This document shows positions 43,165 through 55,516 of a stretch of 64,000 bases of DNA, one piece after another (the stretch's first letter is position 1; each line of letters begins with the position of its first letter). This DNA is from Sordariomycetes sp. S80-01Y. Its lineage: Eukaryota > Ascomycota > Sordariomycetes. Below the pieces are notes generated by a model, which made no database searches, was not told where the DNA came from, and was given only the letters and a program-made list of their open reading frames with translations. Where the stretch lies: the NCBI GenBank assembly GCA_037042185.1, contig JAXQJY010000027.1, positions 2,604,001-2,668,000 of the forward strand. The letters are read 5' to 3'. Position numbers and translations under genes: made by a program.

Positions 43165-44089
43165 ATGGCTTCTCCAGGCACCGTTCAGGTTAAGAATATC
43201 GCTGGCGCGACCAGTGACGCTGAGATCAAGGACTTCTTCAGCTTCTGGTAAGTTATTGTTCTTTCTTCGAGCCCATACATGAAGCTCATACATCTATAGC
43301 GGCAAGATCTCCGACATCAAGGTTACCACCGAGGGCGACGTCAAGAACGCCGACGTGGTTTTCGAAAAGCCTACTGCCGCCAAAACCGCGCTCCTTCTGA
43401 ACAACACGCAGCTCGGCGGTAACTACATTACCGTCACTTCCGCCACCGGGGACAGCACCGACGATGGTTCCCACGACAAGGAAAACACCGAGCGTGACAC
43501 CGATGAAATCACCCAGGAGGAGAAGCCCCGCGCCCGCATCTTGGCCGAGTACCTGTCTCAAGGTTACGTTGTGGGCGATGCTGCCATCCAGCGCGCCCTC
43601 GAGCTCGACTCCGCCCACGGCGTCAGCTCGCGCTTCATGAACACCCTCCAGAACCTGGACAGCAAGTACCACGCCTCCGACCGCGCTAAGGCTACGGACC
43701 AGACATACGGCATCTCGGCGCGCGCCAACAACTTCCTCAGCGGATTGGGTTCGTACTTTGAGAAGGCTACCAACACGCCCACCGGAAAGAAGATTGTCCA
43801 GTTCTACACGGACAGCCAGAAACAAGTGCAGGAAGTGCATGCTGAGGCTAGGAGGTTGGCTGAACTGAAGAAGGACGAGCACGGTGGAAGTGCCTACAAG
43901 GCCAGCGGAATGGAGAAGCTCTTCGGCAAGGAGAAGGAGGCCAGCTCTGGCGAAAAGCCATTCGATGCTGCGGCTGCAGCTGCGAAGAGCGAGACTGAGG
44001 GCGTTCCTACTGGCACTATGGCCCCTGAGCCTGCCGTTCGCACGGACCCTGTTCCAGGCGTTGCGCCCACCAACGAGAAATACGCTTAA
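43165..44089 (+). CDS. vip1: RRM protein Vip1 homologue
   Basis: Exons are 43165-43247 and 43300-44089 (52-bp intron), giving 290 aa. The RNA-recognition motif covers roughly residues 6-75. RNP2-like VQVKNIAGA opens it, and the RNP1 region is degenerate (NADVVFEKPTAAKTAL). The middle holds ARILAEYLSQGYVVGDAAIQ and the ISARANNFLSGLGSYFEKA segment, which are typical of the Vip1 family of fission yeast and filamentous fungi. The C-terminal third is Ala/Lys/Glu-rich and low complexity. Vip1 was first noted as cross-reacting with p53 antibodies; its role is poorly known. The intron splits the end of the first RRM helix. Confidence 0.9.
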
Positions 44090-44485
44090 GTGAGGAACTG
44101 CAACGGCACTCGATGGAAAATGTGATATCGCTGGGCAACGTGCTGACGAGTTATGATACTGCTTTAACCTGAAGTTGGGCTCTTGATTCCCTAGTTAGTG
44201 ATAGCGGCGTTTAATGAAATATTCACCTGCAGTATTGACCGTACCAACATGTGACGCTTCCGCGACATTGAAATCTTGTGACACTTTGACTGGTACGGCA
44301 TTGTTGGATGCTCAAGCTCGGCATAGCAACGCGGCACGGACGATGAATTGGTGCACTTGATACTGGTCGGCGAAGGTGTTTATTAAGTACTCTGAAGTAC
44401 TAGACTAATCCGCCCCCCAAATTTCTCCATCTTCGTAAATTCGTGAGAAATGTTGCATCAGACATTAAACCTTCTATTCATTCAT
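44090..44485. other. Convergent intergenic region, 0.4 kb
   Basis: Between the 3' ends of vip1 and the small minus-strand gene. No gene is seen. Confidence 0.5.
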
Positions 44486-44735
44486 TTACTGCTTAGAGAA
44501 CTTGTCCTTGAGTGTGTCCTCCATTGGCCCCTTGGGGTTCGAGGCAAGGTTCTACGACAAGTCAGCAATCATCCCTCAAGACCAACGACGGGTTCTCAAT
44601 GCTTACCTCGACCTCCTTCTTGACTTCCTGTCCCTTGTTGGCAGCATTGTCGGTGCCCTGGCCCGAGCCAGGAGGCGCCTGCTGCTGCTTGCCAGACTGG
44701 CGCTCGGGAGGAGGAGATTGACGACCCTCAGGCAT
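44486..44735 (-). CDS. Small conserved-looking protein, 64 aa, two exons
   Basis: Exons are 44735-44607 (43 codons) and 44551-44486 (21 codons and TAA), joined across a 55-bp intron with donor GTAAGC, branch GCTGAC and acceptor TAG. The product starts MPEGRQSPPPERQSGKQ, is rich in Gln, Pro, Gly and Lys, and ends PKGPMEDTLKDKFSKQ. It is hydrophilic with no signal or membrane segment, probably disordered. I recall similar small proteins in other filamentous ascomycetes but know no function. Both exons are too short to be found by a simple length filter. Splice signals and phase support the model. Confidence 0.65.
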
Positions 44736-45144
44736 GATTGCGGTTGTTTATTGTGGTAGGGGTTTTTTTCGGTAGTTGGAGAGATGGAATTTCTTGAAAG
44801 AGGAAAGCTCTCAATTTTGCTTGTCGTGTTTTAAGGTGCTTGACGCTGAGGTGTCGATGCCGTCATACCTCACGATTACATCATACTGTGATCGCGATAC
44901 ATTGGATTGCGGATATCAAGGTTGACGACTGCCAATGATTGGAATAGGAGCGTTTGGTCCCTGTGTAAGTGGAGAAATCTGAGCGATTAGAAGCGTTTCA
45001 CTGTGTGCTCCAATTGTTGAGGCGAAGAAAATCAGTGTGAGGTCACTTGTTGACTTTGCTTGCGCTGCGTTTTCCCCTTTTCCGTCATTCCGCCGCTAGC
45101 CCCTTTTCACCCCATTCTCTCTCTCCAATGAAAGATGTGACTAC
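44736..45144. other. Promoter of the small gene and 3' flank of the NmrA-like gene
   Basis: About 0.4 kb. Nothing else is seen. Confidence 0.5.
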
Positions 45145-46102
45145 CTACTGCGCTGCCATTTCTCTCAGATCGTCAATAAGCTCCCTCTCCAGCTTTACGG
45201 TCTTTTCATCCACGGTATACTCCCCTATCAGCTCACCCCCTTCCAATTGCGCTGTAGAGAAGTCCACGAATTCCTGAACATACTTCTCTGGCAGAACCTT
45301 GCCCCAAAACTCATCCAGCCTTTCTGGAGGAACAATGGTCATCTCGCCCTGCTTTTCCGTCACCCTTTCAATGGCAGCCTTGAGCTCGAGAGGTGACACG
45401 CTGCGCGGGCCGAAGAGTCTGAACTCTGAGAAGGCGGGCTTGGGGGGCTTGTCGACGAGGGTCCTCGCGGCCCAGGCCCCAACGTCTATGGCGCTAACCT
45501 GAAAAGAAGTATCAGAGGCAGGTAATGAAGGTGTTTTGGGAGCAACTTACCATTGGGATGGGCCAGTCAGCCGGGGAGAAGGGGAAGTCGAATTTGGGCG
45601 GATCTGCTTGCATGCTCTTCAAGTCACCCGCCCAATTTTGGTAATAGTTGCAGGGTTTCACAATGATGACCTCTGGCACTGAGGCTCTGAGAATTTCGTC
45701 CGTGACATGGTTGAGCCTCAGAACGCCAATCTTGGAAGGATCGCGATGGGCGCCAAGCGCAGAGTGAAGCAGCAACCGTTTGACGCTTCCGCTCTTCTTC
45801 AATGCGTCTAGAACATGGCTTGCTGTCCTCCTCCCGTGCTCTTCATTGTCGAATTCTCCAGAGAATGTTGGCGGTGGGATGTAGAAGACCGCTTCAGTAC
45901 CGGAGAAGTCCAAGTTGCCGGTGGTCACGTCGCCCTTCACAGCCTCGAAACGGGGGTTGCTGGTGTACTCGGCCGGGGCTTTGGAAGGATCGCGATAGAT
46001 GCCGCGGACAGCTGGACCTTCGCTATCGGAGGAGAGGAGTGTAGCAATGGCGTATTTGCCGGCCTGGGTCGAGGCTGGAACGACAGTGATGTGAGAAGAC
46101 AT
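45145..46102 (-). CDS. NmrA-like NAD(P)-binding protein
   Basis: Exons are 46102-45551 and 45498-45145 (52-bp intron), giving 301 aa from the ATG at 46102 (MSSHITVVPAST). An ATG 72 bp upstream would add 24 residues, but the Rossmann strand begins right at ITVV, so the shorter form is preferred. The usual GxxGxxG is replaced by PASTQAGKYA, as in a subset of NmrA/HSCARG-type proteins. Supporting segments are VRGIYRDPSKA (dinucleotide discrimination), KGDVTTGNLDFSGTEAVFYI, and HSALGAHRDPSKIGVLR in the atypical SDR core. The C-terminal part is helical. Such proteins act as redox sensors or reductases; substrate unknown. Confidence 0.85.
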
Positions 46103-46917
46103 TTTGGCGGAGGGAGTTATGTAGGCTGCTAATCTCTTCAGGGTTGGGCGATGCTGAGTGACTGCTTGGTACAATCATAAAACCATCTTTGGGGCACAGA
46201 TCCCTTTATACTTCTCTCTAAATGCCCTTCTCTCTCAAAGCTCCATCTATCATTGCACACATCGCGTCGCAGGCACGTGCAGTCGCAGTCCGCGTCCCCC
46301 CGGATTTGTGAGCTCTGACGCCAACGCCCCTCCGCGCCCCGCGGCCACCGGCGGCGCAACCCAATCTATGTACTCAAAATCCGCCGCTCCACCTTGGATT
46401 AGCAATGTCCGCGAGGATTATAAAGCCTCAACCCATGCTCATGATGACCGATCTTTCACCGGTGCGGCATGTGTACGACTCGAACAGCAAGTGCGCGGCG
46501 CAGCTGGGAGCGTGGCACTGCCATTAACTCCAGAGTGGCGGTTTTGACGTGCGCTGTTGGAGGCATCTAGAATTGCCGTGCACGGCTATCAGGGGGGTGT
46601 TTCAATAAGGCTGATGTCCACACACGGCGGATCTGCGCATTGTGGAGGTATTTGAACTAATTTCTACATGACGTGGACAGATATTCGCCTGGCAGTCTAG
46701 AGCTGCCGGTCATACTCATTGTATGTGTCGAGCCTTGTCATCATCGACCTGATTCTTGTAGGGGCAGCACTGAAGGGGATGAAATGAGACATGGAAGCCA
46801 GTGAGGTAATGTCCAGCGTCATCAATTACATTATTAGCTACATGCCTACGGCGACAGTCTCCTCCCTGTAGGCTCTTGAATCAAATGTCCTGTTGTCCAT
46901 TCAAATGGTATCCAACG
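46103..46917. other. NmrA-like gene promoter and flank
   Basis: About 0.8 kb. A 129-codon plus-strand frame (46158-46547) has no recognisable content. Confidence 0.5.
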
Positions 46918-48590
46918 TTAGGGGTCCTCGTTGCTTGCTTCGACAGCCATCCCCCATACATCTTTAGCTGGCTCGTCGCAGACGCTCGAAAGCCAAAGAA
47001 AAGTCTTGGTGAGCTCTTTGGCTTCGTCCCAAGACAGTCCACCCATAGAAACGATTAGCCTCCTCATCAATGACACGTAAGAGTCCTCTAGAGCCGTTCC
47101 ACGAGCCGCGATTGCTCCTATTAGGGCAGCCCAGAGCGCCAGACCCCCTATAGTCTCCGCGTGTTCGCCGTACTCTGATGCCGTTTCCAATATAGGCAGC
47201 AGAAGGGCAGACATCGTGTCCTTCACGCCGGCCTGTGGTGGGGTCGGGAAGACGACAATATCGATGTATAGCCAGGCAGCAAGACGACAGGCTTCGTTTA
47301 GGTCGTCCTCATCGAACTCGTTCTCCATCTCATGTTCCTCTTCAACAAAGGAAGACATTGATGCCAAACGATGGGCGGCCCAGTCAGTATTGTCTAACAT
47401 CGCGATAAGATCCGTGAAAGGCTTGGCGCCACAGCGCTGGAAATGGTCGAGACCAGCCGTCATCTCCGCCAATGTCAGAAGAGTGGTTTGTAGTCCTTGG
47501 TCGAGTGCGAAGGTGAGGTTGTCATCTTTGAATCCTGAGCCAAGCGTGTCGAGGAGTTCCTCTGCTCTCTGGTCCGGGTGCCAGACTGAGGGGTGATTTA
47601 TTGACCTGAGGGTTTTGGTGCAGGCGAATCTTGGTTTCTGCTGTGTTCTCACGGCGTAGATCACGTCGAGCCTTTCCCAAGCCAGGTTAGTGCCGACTCG
47701 CCAAGCATGCGACGGAGCACTTACAATGGTATGACGGGACCGAAGGCGTGTTTGTCAATAGTGTCGAGCCCCCCTTTTTGCTCGATGAGCTGGTACATAG
47801 CTTCCATGTGCTGCTCCCCAAAAACCACCCTCCCGTAGATATGCATGTCCCTCAATTTGGCCAACTCGGAAAATGGGTGCGGCTCCTTCTCCCCCACATC
47901 GATATTATCGTGCACAGCCAAGCAAAACACCGCCATCAACAAACTGTCAAATGGTATCGAGCTTTTCTTGCGATGGTACTGCTCGATCTCGCTTCGCAAC
48001 CTCTCGATAGCCTTCGCCTTCGCCTGGAACCTCACAGTCGCCAGCCTTTCAGTGGAGATAGGAGTGTCTCTTCGGCTGATCTGATAATGCGAAGCTGCGC
48101 CCACAATCTGAGCGTAGAAAGCAGCCGATGACTCCATGGACCTCCACATCCATGCTTGCGCGAATTTGTTCTGCCCAGAGAAGGGGTCCTCCCAGACTTT
48201 CCAACTGCGGGTGTAGGCGTAGTTGAGGATGAAGCGCTCTTCCTTGGAGACATAGAGAACTGCCAAGGCGTTGAATGGGTCCCAGCTTCGAGAGCTCGGT
48301 ATGCGCTCGACGTTGCGGAGGAGGTCAGTCTGCTTGGCTTTGTGCTCTTCCTCGGCTATCTTTTCGGCATCTTCCTTCGACGCGCTGGCAATACGCTCGG
48401 CGCCCTCAGCGCAGATATTGCGGCGCGAAGCTTTGCGCTTCGCAGCGTCCGGCTGGTAGGGAACGATCTTCAGCCCCTGGGCTTGAGGCTTTTTGGGCTG
48501 CGGGAGGCGCCGCGCCTGCTTGACGCGCTGGCCCGCCTGAGGAGCATGCTGTGATCCGGATGAAGCTGACAAGGGGTATGTTGGATCCAT
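46918..48590 (-). CDS. Fungal_trans_2-like regulator lacking a zinc cluster
   Basis: Exons are 48590-47725 and 47671-46918 (53-bp intron), giving 539 aa. The N-terminus is basic and polar (QRVKQARRLPQPKKPQAQ), then a coiled segment, then a long all-helical body. That body is characteristic of the Fungal_trans_2 / 'tachykinin family' proteins of filamentous ascomycetes: FILNYAYTRSWKVW, then MEAMYQLIEQKGGLDTIDKH before the splice site, then SLMRRLIVSMGGLSWDEAK near the end. No CxxCxxxxxxC zinc cluster is present at the N-terminus, so DNA binding is not supported. It may act through partners. A missed upstream exon with a zinc cluster cannot be excluded, but I found none within 1 kb. Confidence 0.7.
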
Positions 48591-49694
48591 CGAAACGCGC
48601 TCACTTTTGACTCTGGCAAACCATGGTCGCGCAGCAGGCGACGATTCGAATCAACAGGTGAGGGGCTCTCCAAATTTTCTGTTATCACAATGTCTGAAGG
48701 ATAGGGCTGAGGGAGTCTGGGGGCGGGTCGTGGCGAATGTCGCTGGGGATCATTAGCGGCCAATAGCGACGCGCCTGCAGCATTCGAGTCCCTAATCAGG
48801 ACTAGAAGACGTTGGGTTCGTGCTAAGAATAGACGGGGCCCTCCCTGAGCTTCAGCTGTGACCTGACTGTCGGAATGATGCGATGCAGGACCGAATCATG
48901 GTGACATCCATCCAACCATAACCATGCTAGGACCACCACTAGAAGTTTCAGCCTCGTCGCGGTGTGGGAGTGTCTGCAATCAAAAGTCCCGCTGGGCGTA
49001 TAAGGCGGGCATACACACCAAGACTAGCCGAGGTCAAAGCATTGCATAACGCGTTGCCTTGCACAATGCCAACTTCCTTGACCGAGATCAGCGTTTTCAA
49101 CACAAATATGCGTTCAGAAACAGTCTTGAGGCTCAATTGTGTTTGATAGCTGTATACCGCTTGGTAATTTCCCCAATGTTCCTGCGTTAACACTAAGATG
49201 CACGGACAAACGTTTTTGATCACCTCCCATGCTCCTTTTGTATCCGCACCAACTAGAGAACGCCTTCCCGCGAGCAATTTGCAGTCAAAATCATTCTCAT
49301 GGCAAAGCAATACGGCGGATGCGTTACAAAAAAGTATGGAAAGGGAGGCTACAGTACCGGGTAGGCAACATACCTAGAAGAACCCGACACGCCGAGTGAC
49401 GCGCTAGTGCCCCGCAGCACTAAGCCACGACTGCCCGCGACTTGGATCCCACCCTCAACCTCCGACTTACATCTATCAACGCTCGACCTCAACGTCATTT
49501 TGAGAGGGTAGGTTGCCAGAGACTTCCCTGTCTTCCGTTGACGACCTTCTACTGTTCTCACGCTTTACCTGTTGAGCCGTTTTCTCAATCCATCGACAAT
49601 CCGTGATCGCTGGCCCTGCTTTGGGTTGCCTCCCCTGCCCCAGTAGTACACCAGGCTTATCCGTCGGGTCACACGCTGTGGCAAGCTTCACAGA
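48591..49694. other. Divergent intergenic region, 1.1 kb
   Basis: Lies between two divergent start codons. No gene is seen; frames here are short and overlap. Confidence 0.5.
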
Positions 49695-50836
49695 ATGCCC
49701 GATCTCAACTCCGTCCCGGCCTCTCCGCGACCCCTTGCCGCTCGACGACAGTCTTCGAAGGACATGCCGCCCCCTGCTATACCATCCGATCCATCACTGA
49801 ACATCCTCCCTTCGAACCAACATACTGTTAATCCCACCTCGTCCTCAACGCCCACAGCCGAATCACCCCAGATCACCGCGCAGCAGCCAACTACGGCTGC
49901 GGCCAACATGCGAGATCCGTCAACAGAAGCTGGCCCCGGGCCGCTGCGACATCCCCGCCCACTGACGGCCTCAGAGCTACACATCGAGCTTGAGAAGGAG
50001 CAGGAGGCTGTGGTACGTTCACGGATCTGCTCAATATTCCTGTCCAGAGACTGACTGTGCAACAGGTTAACCGATTGACACGAGAGCTTTCCCTGCTTCG
50101 AGCAGCCCAGAATGCATCTGTTGTCTCCAATGGATCTTCCACTTCCGCCACCCCGTCCAACCAAGAACCGACCAACGAACCTCTCCTGTCCGGCTCTGGC
50201 TTCTCGATCCCGAGCTCTCGACGACACCGCCGAAACTCATCCGTCACTTCCCAATTCGGCTCTTCTTATGATGGCCGCCGGTCAATCCACGCGCAGGCTA
50301 TGTCCAGGCAAGATAGCACGACCTCGAGGCGCAGCCGTGGAGCCTCGCCCGCTCCTTCCACTACCCTTGATCCTTCGACATACTTTCAGCAACAAAGAAT
50401 GCCCCCTCCTTCCTCGCTGCCGCAGAGTCTGGGCGGTGAGCAGCTGAGCCCCGGGATGATGCCTGGTACAGCGAGGTATGAGGAGACACAGCACTTCAAG
50501 AACGAACTTGAGGCCGCAAAGAGGGAAAATGAAGTTTTGAAGAGAACCATCCGGGATCTGGAGAAGCAAGTGAGGGAGAGGAGGTCAAGTCAAGGATCGA
50601 GCAGGCCGAGGAGCGAAAGTGTCAGCACCACTGCGAGTATGAATGTGGCGCCATCGGGCGCAAGCGTGGCCGGACCGAGAGACAGCATAGCATCGCGTAC
50701 TGACAGAGAGCGTGGCCAAACGAACCATACTGCTACCGGCTCTACTTTGGGGGTCGGGGTGCCAGAAGATGAGGTCAAGGTTGGCGAGAGTGCCTCAAGC
50801 TCGGGCCTGGGGAACAACCCCCCGCGTGAATCATGA
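49695..50836 (+). CDS. Coiled-coil, Ser/Pro-rich protein
   Basis: Exons are 49695-50012 and 50066-50836 (53-bp intron with branch GACTGAC), giving 362 aa. The N-terminal ~90 residues are Pro/Ser/Thr-rich and disordered. A short heptad segment spans the splice junction (ELHIELEKEQEAV joined to VNRLTRELSLLRAAQ). A basic Ser/Arg-rich middle follows, and a second coiled coil sits near residues 255-290 (FKNELEAAKRENEVLKRTIR). The C-terminus is again Ser-rich. No signal, membrane or enzyme motif is present. The arrangement suggests a scaffold or phospho-regulated protein. I do not recognise a named family. Confidence 0.72.
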
Positions 50837-51093
50837 GACGATGATGACGGAGTTTGGGAATTGCGTTTCTTTAGGTCATGGTATCGTTTCCTTTTATCGG
50901 CGTTTCTACTTTAGAGCCAGGCTTGTTTACAGCTTAGCGTAGACTATTCTTCTAATACATTTCACTGCCTTTATTCGATACTCTCTCGGCCATGATACAT
51001 CAACATATTTCCTCCGCTCTCATAACGTGAGCTGCGTGTCCTGCGTTGGGATGCTACGTGAGAATGACTTGACAGCAAATTTGCGTTGTTTTC

Positions 51094-52105
51094 TCAAGGC
51101 GACAACACAGCGTCTTGACCGTGGGAGGAAAGACGGTCGAGGTTGTAGAATCCGTGTTCATCGTCGCCTTTTCTCACCCTGCGCGGAAGTTTTCGGCGGG
51201 ATGAGGGGGGTGTAAGAGGTCCAACATCGACTTCGAGAGAGGGTGCGCGACTAGGTGTATGGGGTTGATCTTCACCGTCCTCAATCTTAACACGCAGAAT
51301 CCGCTTTCTCTTCAGGGAGGGAAACGTAGACTTCTTGCGAGAATGGCGCGTAGGCACCGTACCCTCACCATAGTCGACAAAGTCGTTGAGACTGTTGGTT
51401 TCGGATGCTTCTTCCTCACTGGCGGCTTCTGAGGCCTCGTCGTCCACGAGATCGCTGGCAACGCGAAGTAGATCATTTGAGAGGCCGGGTGGAACATTTT
51501 TATGGTCGGCTTGGGGATGAGAAATACCCCGGCGAGCATCTGTAATGCGAATCCTTTCCCTGCAACGCCGAAGTATTTCGTCCAGTGAAGTGTCGATGCC
51601 GGCGTTGCGGATAAGATGGTATACTACCCTGAGGGCTTGCCCGTACGTTTTGAGTTCGAGATCATATCCTTCGAGCGTGTTTATCTGGGGTTGCAGCTGG
51701 TCTATGAGCCGCTGCAGATGTTCGTTCTCAGCTTTGTGACCGCGGAGCTCCTTATCCTGCGTTTTATTTCTCTCATTGGCCGCGCGGTACCAACCTTGGA
51801 GTTCTTCCAGGGAGTTTTTCTGGCGGGAGACCTCGCCGTGTAAATCAACACTGATAGTTCTTTGACTTTGTATTACCTCCAGTCGTCTTTTATTGGTGCT
51901 TATGAGAGTCTTGTTGACATTATTGAGACGCTCGATCTCTTCGTGAAGCCTTGCAATGTGTTCGTCGCGAAGCAGGACTGTGGGAGGTCCGGGTGAAGGC
52001 ACGATATCCTCCAAATTGACGAATCTACACTATGACTTGTCAGCCAGTGCATCTTTTCAATCATTGCTGATTGTAGCGGTGAATTACGCTGTTGATATTG
52101 GCCAT
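51094..52105 (-). CDS. Coiled-coil protein with acidic and basic C-terminal regions
   Basis: Exons are 52105-52088 and 52029-51094, giving 317 aa. The frame of the main exon has no ATG. A six-codon first exon (MANINS) with donor GTAATT and acceptor CATAG supplies one in phase across a 58-bp intron with a GGCTGAC branch. Residues ~25-135 are a long coiled coil (HIARLHEEIERLNNVNK onward). An acidic stretch (DDEASEAASEEEASE) and basic Lys/Arg clusters (SRKKSTFPSLKRKRI, SSRRKLPRRVRKGD) follow; the latter could be nuclear localisation signals. A chromatin or spindle role is possible, but no family is recognised. Confidence 0.65.
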
Positions 52106-52643
52106 CCTGCCTCCAGCCACGAGCAATAGTTCAGCGGCGCCACTTGCTGTTCGTATGTTCCACTTCAGGAGAGGGCGAAAAAAGTTGGGGAAGGGATATG
52201 GAAGAAGATGTTTTCAAGTAACACCTTAGGGTACTAGTCTCGGGCCAGCTGATCTTGAAGATGAGCTTGAGGTGAGCCGAGGGTGAGTTCCCTTCAAGAA
52301 CTTAGGGCGTTCGATACTACGCAAGCCCATCGTAGCAAGCTTATCGCCGGAGCTCTAGCGACAGGTGCAGAAAGCCCGCAGCAAAAATATGCAGCACCTG
52401 GGTGAGCACTGAACATGGGGTACCTGTGTCTATACCTTGAGACTAGAAGAAGGGTTTGCAGGCAAATCCATGGTTTATGGCCCGCCTTTCGGAACACTCG
52501 CTAAACAAGAAAGGCCTAAAGACCCTAAAATTTTGCTGCTACACATGTTGTAGTGCCTGGAGCCGAACAGAATGACCTATGAATCCGGATATTGCTTGCA
52601 GACCCGAGTCTTCAGATGAGATGGAAGTTCGCTCCGCATTCCT
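52106..52643. other. Intergenic, 0.5 kb
   Basis: Promoter of the coiled-coil gene and 3' flank of the tannase-family gene; nothing else seen. Confidence 0.5.
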
Positions 52644-54366
52644 TCAGATAGCCATTTCGCAAGTCCAGCTCGTGGCCAGCTTAGTGTCACCCTCGCCATC
52701 CCATATGCTTCGAAGGGGATAGGGGCAGTGCACTGTTACAGATCAGCAAATGTTTTAACATCCTAGCGCACATTATTGAACTCACTTCTTTGAGCGGTTA
52801 TGGCAGCTTGAACATCATCGTTCTCATACTTTGTGCCGATAATGCCCTCTGGCACCATGTCATCTTCAACCCACTTAACCAGCGACAGTAGTGCATTGTT
52901 CTCCGCGTCAAGCCTGTTAGAGTCCATAGGATACGTCTGACCAAAGTTCCAGGCGCCTGGCCCACCACTGCAGTGGTTATGTCCTGGAACGAAGAAAAGT
53001 TGGTAGAAGTTTCGCATGTCCTCGACAGTCAAGTTCAGGGATGCTTGAATCTGGGAGAAGTACCGCATGGACAGTTGGGGTGTGACGGTCTGGTCGATGC
53101 GTCCGTGGTAGGCGATGATCTTGCCACCTCTTGCTCGGTATGCAGACAGGTCGGGGTCATTGAACCCTACACCTCCAGGATTGAGCTGGATGGCGAAGTC
53201 CATGTCTGTTTCATCGAAGCCTTGGGATGTCCACGTTGAGTCATTGTACACAGCACCCCGCCAAAAGTCCTAGGCATCATTAGGTACTGTCTTGAAATGC
53301 ACAACTGAAATCGACTTACATCAAGGACTCGGTATTGGAGCTCCGTACCATTGAGTTGATTCTCAGAGAACACGGCGGTGTTGGCACCAAGCTCGAAGGG
53401 AGGATACACAATACGACCCTCGGTATCCGTCAGGGGCTCGTAAGCTGCTTTTACTGACAGTACCTGGCCAGGGGTCAGACAAAGCGAATCATTCAGTGCC
53501 CCAGTTCCACAGGCTAGAACTTGAGGGTCGAAGCTATAGTCCGAAGGGTTGTCGATTATCCCATCTTCGACCCCGTCCAAAGCGTCAAACATCTCAATCT
53601 GCTTTTCCACGATCGCAGGCCACTGGTCCGGCCTGACGTAGGCACTCGAGTTGAAGTTCGGCCAGCCAATGCGACCAGCCAGAATCGGCTTGGAAGCCAC
53701 AATGTGAAGCCAGTCGTTGGCTGGCGCACCCAGAAGCACGCCGTCGAAGTCTTCGGGATACATCTGCGCAGTTTGAAAGCCTTGTCTGCCACCAGTACTG
53801 CAACCTTGGTAGTAGCTCTTGAAGTCGGCAGAGCCGTAGTAGGATTGGACCAGTTTCTTGCCAATCTCGGCCTCGACGTGGATGGCTCGATGGCCGAAGT
53901 CATTGATCACTTCAGGCTGGTTCAGGAAGAAGTCAAAGCCTTCGTCCCCATCGTGGCCAGCGTTAGTGCCGAAAGCCGCGAAGCCAAGTTGCGCTCCGTT
54001 TTGCATGGTGTCGTAGTCAATGCACCCCCCAATGCCACCACCACCGGTTGCAAGGAATCGGCCATTCCAGTTATCAGGAAGCCAAGCCTCGACTCGTATA
54101 GAGCTGGTGTTAGTTGTGGGGATATTCATCACTACTCGGCATAGGTCGCTTGTGGTGTTGGCGCTGTAGCTGGCACCGCCGCAAGAGTTGACAGTGTCGG
54201 GAAGCGGGATTTTGCGGCCGCTTGGGAGATGCTCAACATGATCAATGGAGACTTCAGGCAGCTGTATGGAGTCGGCGCTACACTTTGGTGCTTGTTGAAT
54301 CGTGCTTGCCGAGGCAAAGGCACCGACAGTCGCGGCGAACAGCGCCCTTGGTTGTGTAGCTTTCAT
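52644..54366 (-). CDS. Secreted tannase / feruloyl esterase family protein
   Basis: Exons are 54366-53320, 53269-52786 and 52732-52644 (introns 50 and 53 bp), giving 539 aa. The last 89-bp exon restores the family's usual C-terminal block (HCPYPLRSIWDGEGDTKLAT then SWTC). I chose the ATG at 54366. A signal peptide spans about residues 1-22. Catalytic features are intact: nucleophile Ser190 in GCSTGGRQG, Asp408 in GRIDQTVTP and His448 in PGHNHCSGG. Cys189 and Cys449 are placed to form the disulfide that holds the CS-D-HC catalytic motif. Several N-glycosylation sequons are present. The family hydrolyses ferulate or gallate esters in plant walls and tannins; which one cannot be told here. Confidence 0.93.
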
Positions 54367-55516
54367 GGTCAAGGTGTTTCCGTTTCACATCAGACAATCT
54401 CTCAAACGCTGGAAAGACAAATGGGGAAAAGAACTCAGGGCGCCCGGGAAACAGTCCCTTCTCTTATACACTGAAGGGCTCGGCCGTCTGGCCCCGAACT
54501 TTTCTCCAGGCTTCCCCATTGTCCGCGACTCTGGGGAAAGCTACCAGGACCGGGGGTTGAGCCGGCAGTTCTGCGAACCCGAGGGGAACCAATGGACAGA
54601 ACTATTCATTTCATATGTCGTTCTGAACCAATGATAGATTAAATAAGATTGAGCGGGGAGAGGACGGCCTCGGCGACCGAGACCGAGCGATGGAGCCGGT
54701 GCCGATCCTCCACGTTTCGGCAGATGACATGAGGAGCAGCTTCGGAAAACGATCAAAGCCATCTTTCTGGCGAGATTCAATGGAAAACAAAAGGCTAGAA
54801 GTACGGCGCATGCCAGAAACATGTTTCATTCACGTATGTAGTTTGGGACTGAAGGGCGGCAACCGACTTTGCCAAAACGGGGCTAGAGAGCAACTTACAT
54901 AGATCGCGGCAAAGAAGACAGCATATACCTCAGCGATACCATCTATTTTTCTAGCCAGATCTTTGACTTTAAAATATTCACGAATGGTGAAAGGTGGGCG
55001 CCTTGATGATGTCGTTGACTCCATTCATCTCGGCCTCAATTAGCAGTCCTCGTGTCAGTATCTGAAGGAACGCCCTTCGCCTCGTTCCCTTTTTTCCTCG
55101 CTCGGAAAGCAAAAGAACCGAATTTTATTATAAGACTGATCAAATGGGAAGGGCCGTTTTATGCTCCTGGTGTGCAGTTCGGAGCTTGGTCAGGTGCCAT
55201 GGATTAAGCGAGCAGCCTTCACTGCGCTTGCTTACCCCTCAGAGTTTCCTCTGTAGCTGTTACCTTCAGGAACCACATTGGCTCTGCTGTGGAGAAATGG
55301 GGAAAGAGAAATAGACGGTTGACCTCTTGCATCTAGAAGTGACTTACCCGAGCCAAGCTAAAGACTTCTTTTCTTCCGGTGCTCGTCAGCTTCCTCCGTC
55401 TTGTTTTCCACCAAACCTTCGTTTCTGATCGCCTTCTCGTTGCTCTTTTTTGGACGTCTTCTTGGAACGAAACATCACTTCCACAACTTCACTCACCCGA
55501 GGTCTTCTCTCTCGTC
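54367..55516. other. Divergent promoter region of the tannase-family and WSC genes
   Basis: About 1.15 kb. A TATA-like TGTATAAGAG on the minus strand (about 54461-54470) lies ~100 bp before the tannase-family ATG. The right part before the WSC gene is CT-rich. No gene is seen. Confidence 0.5.
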
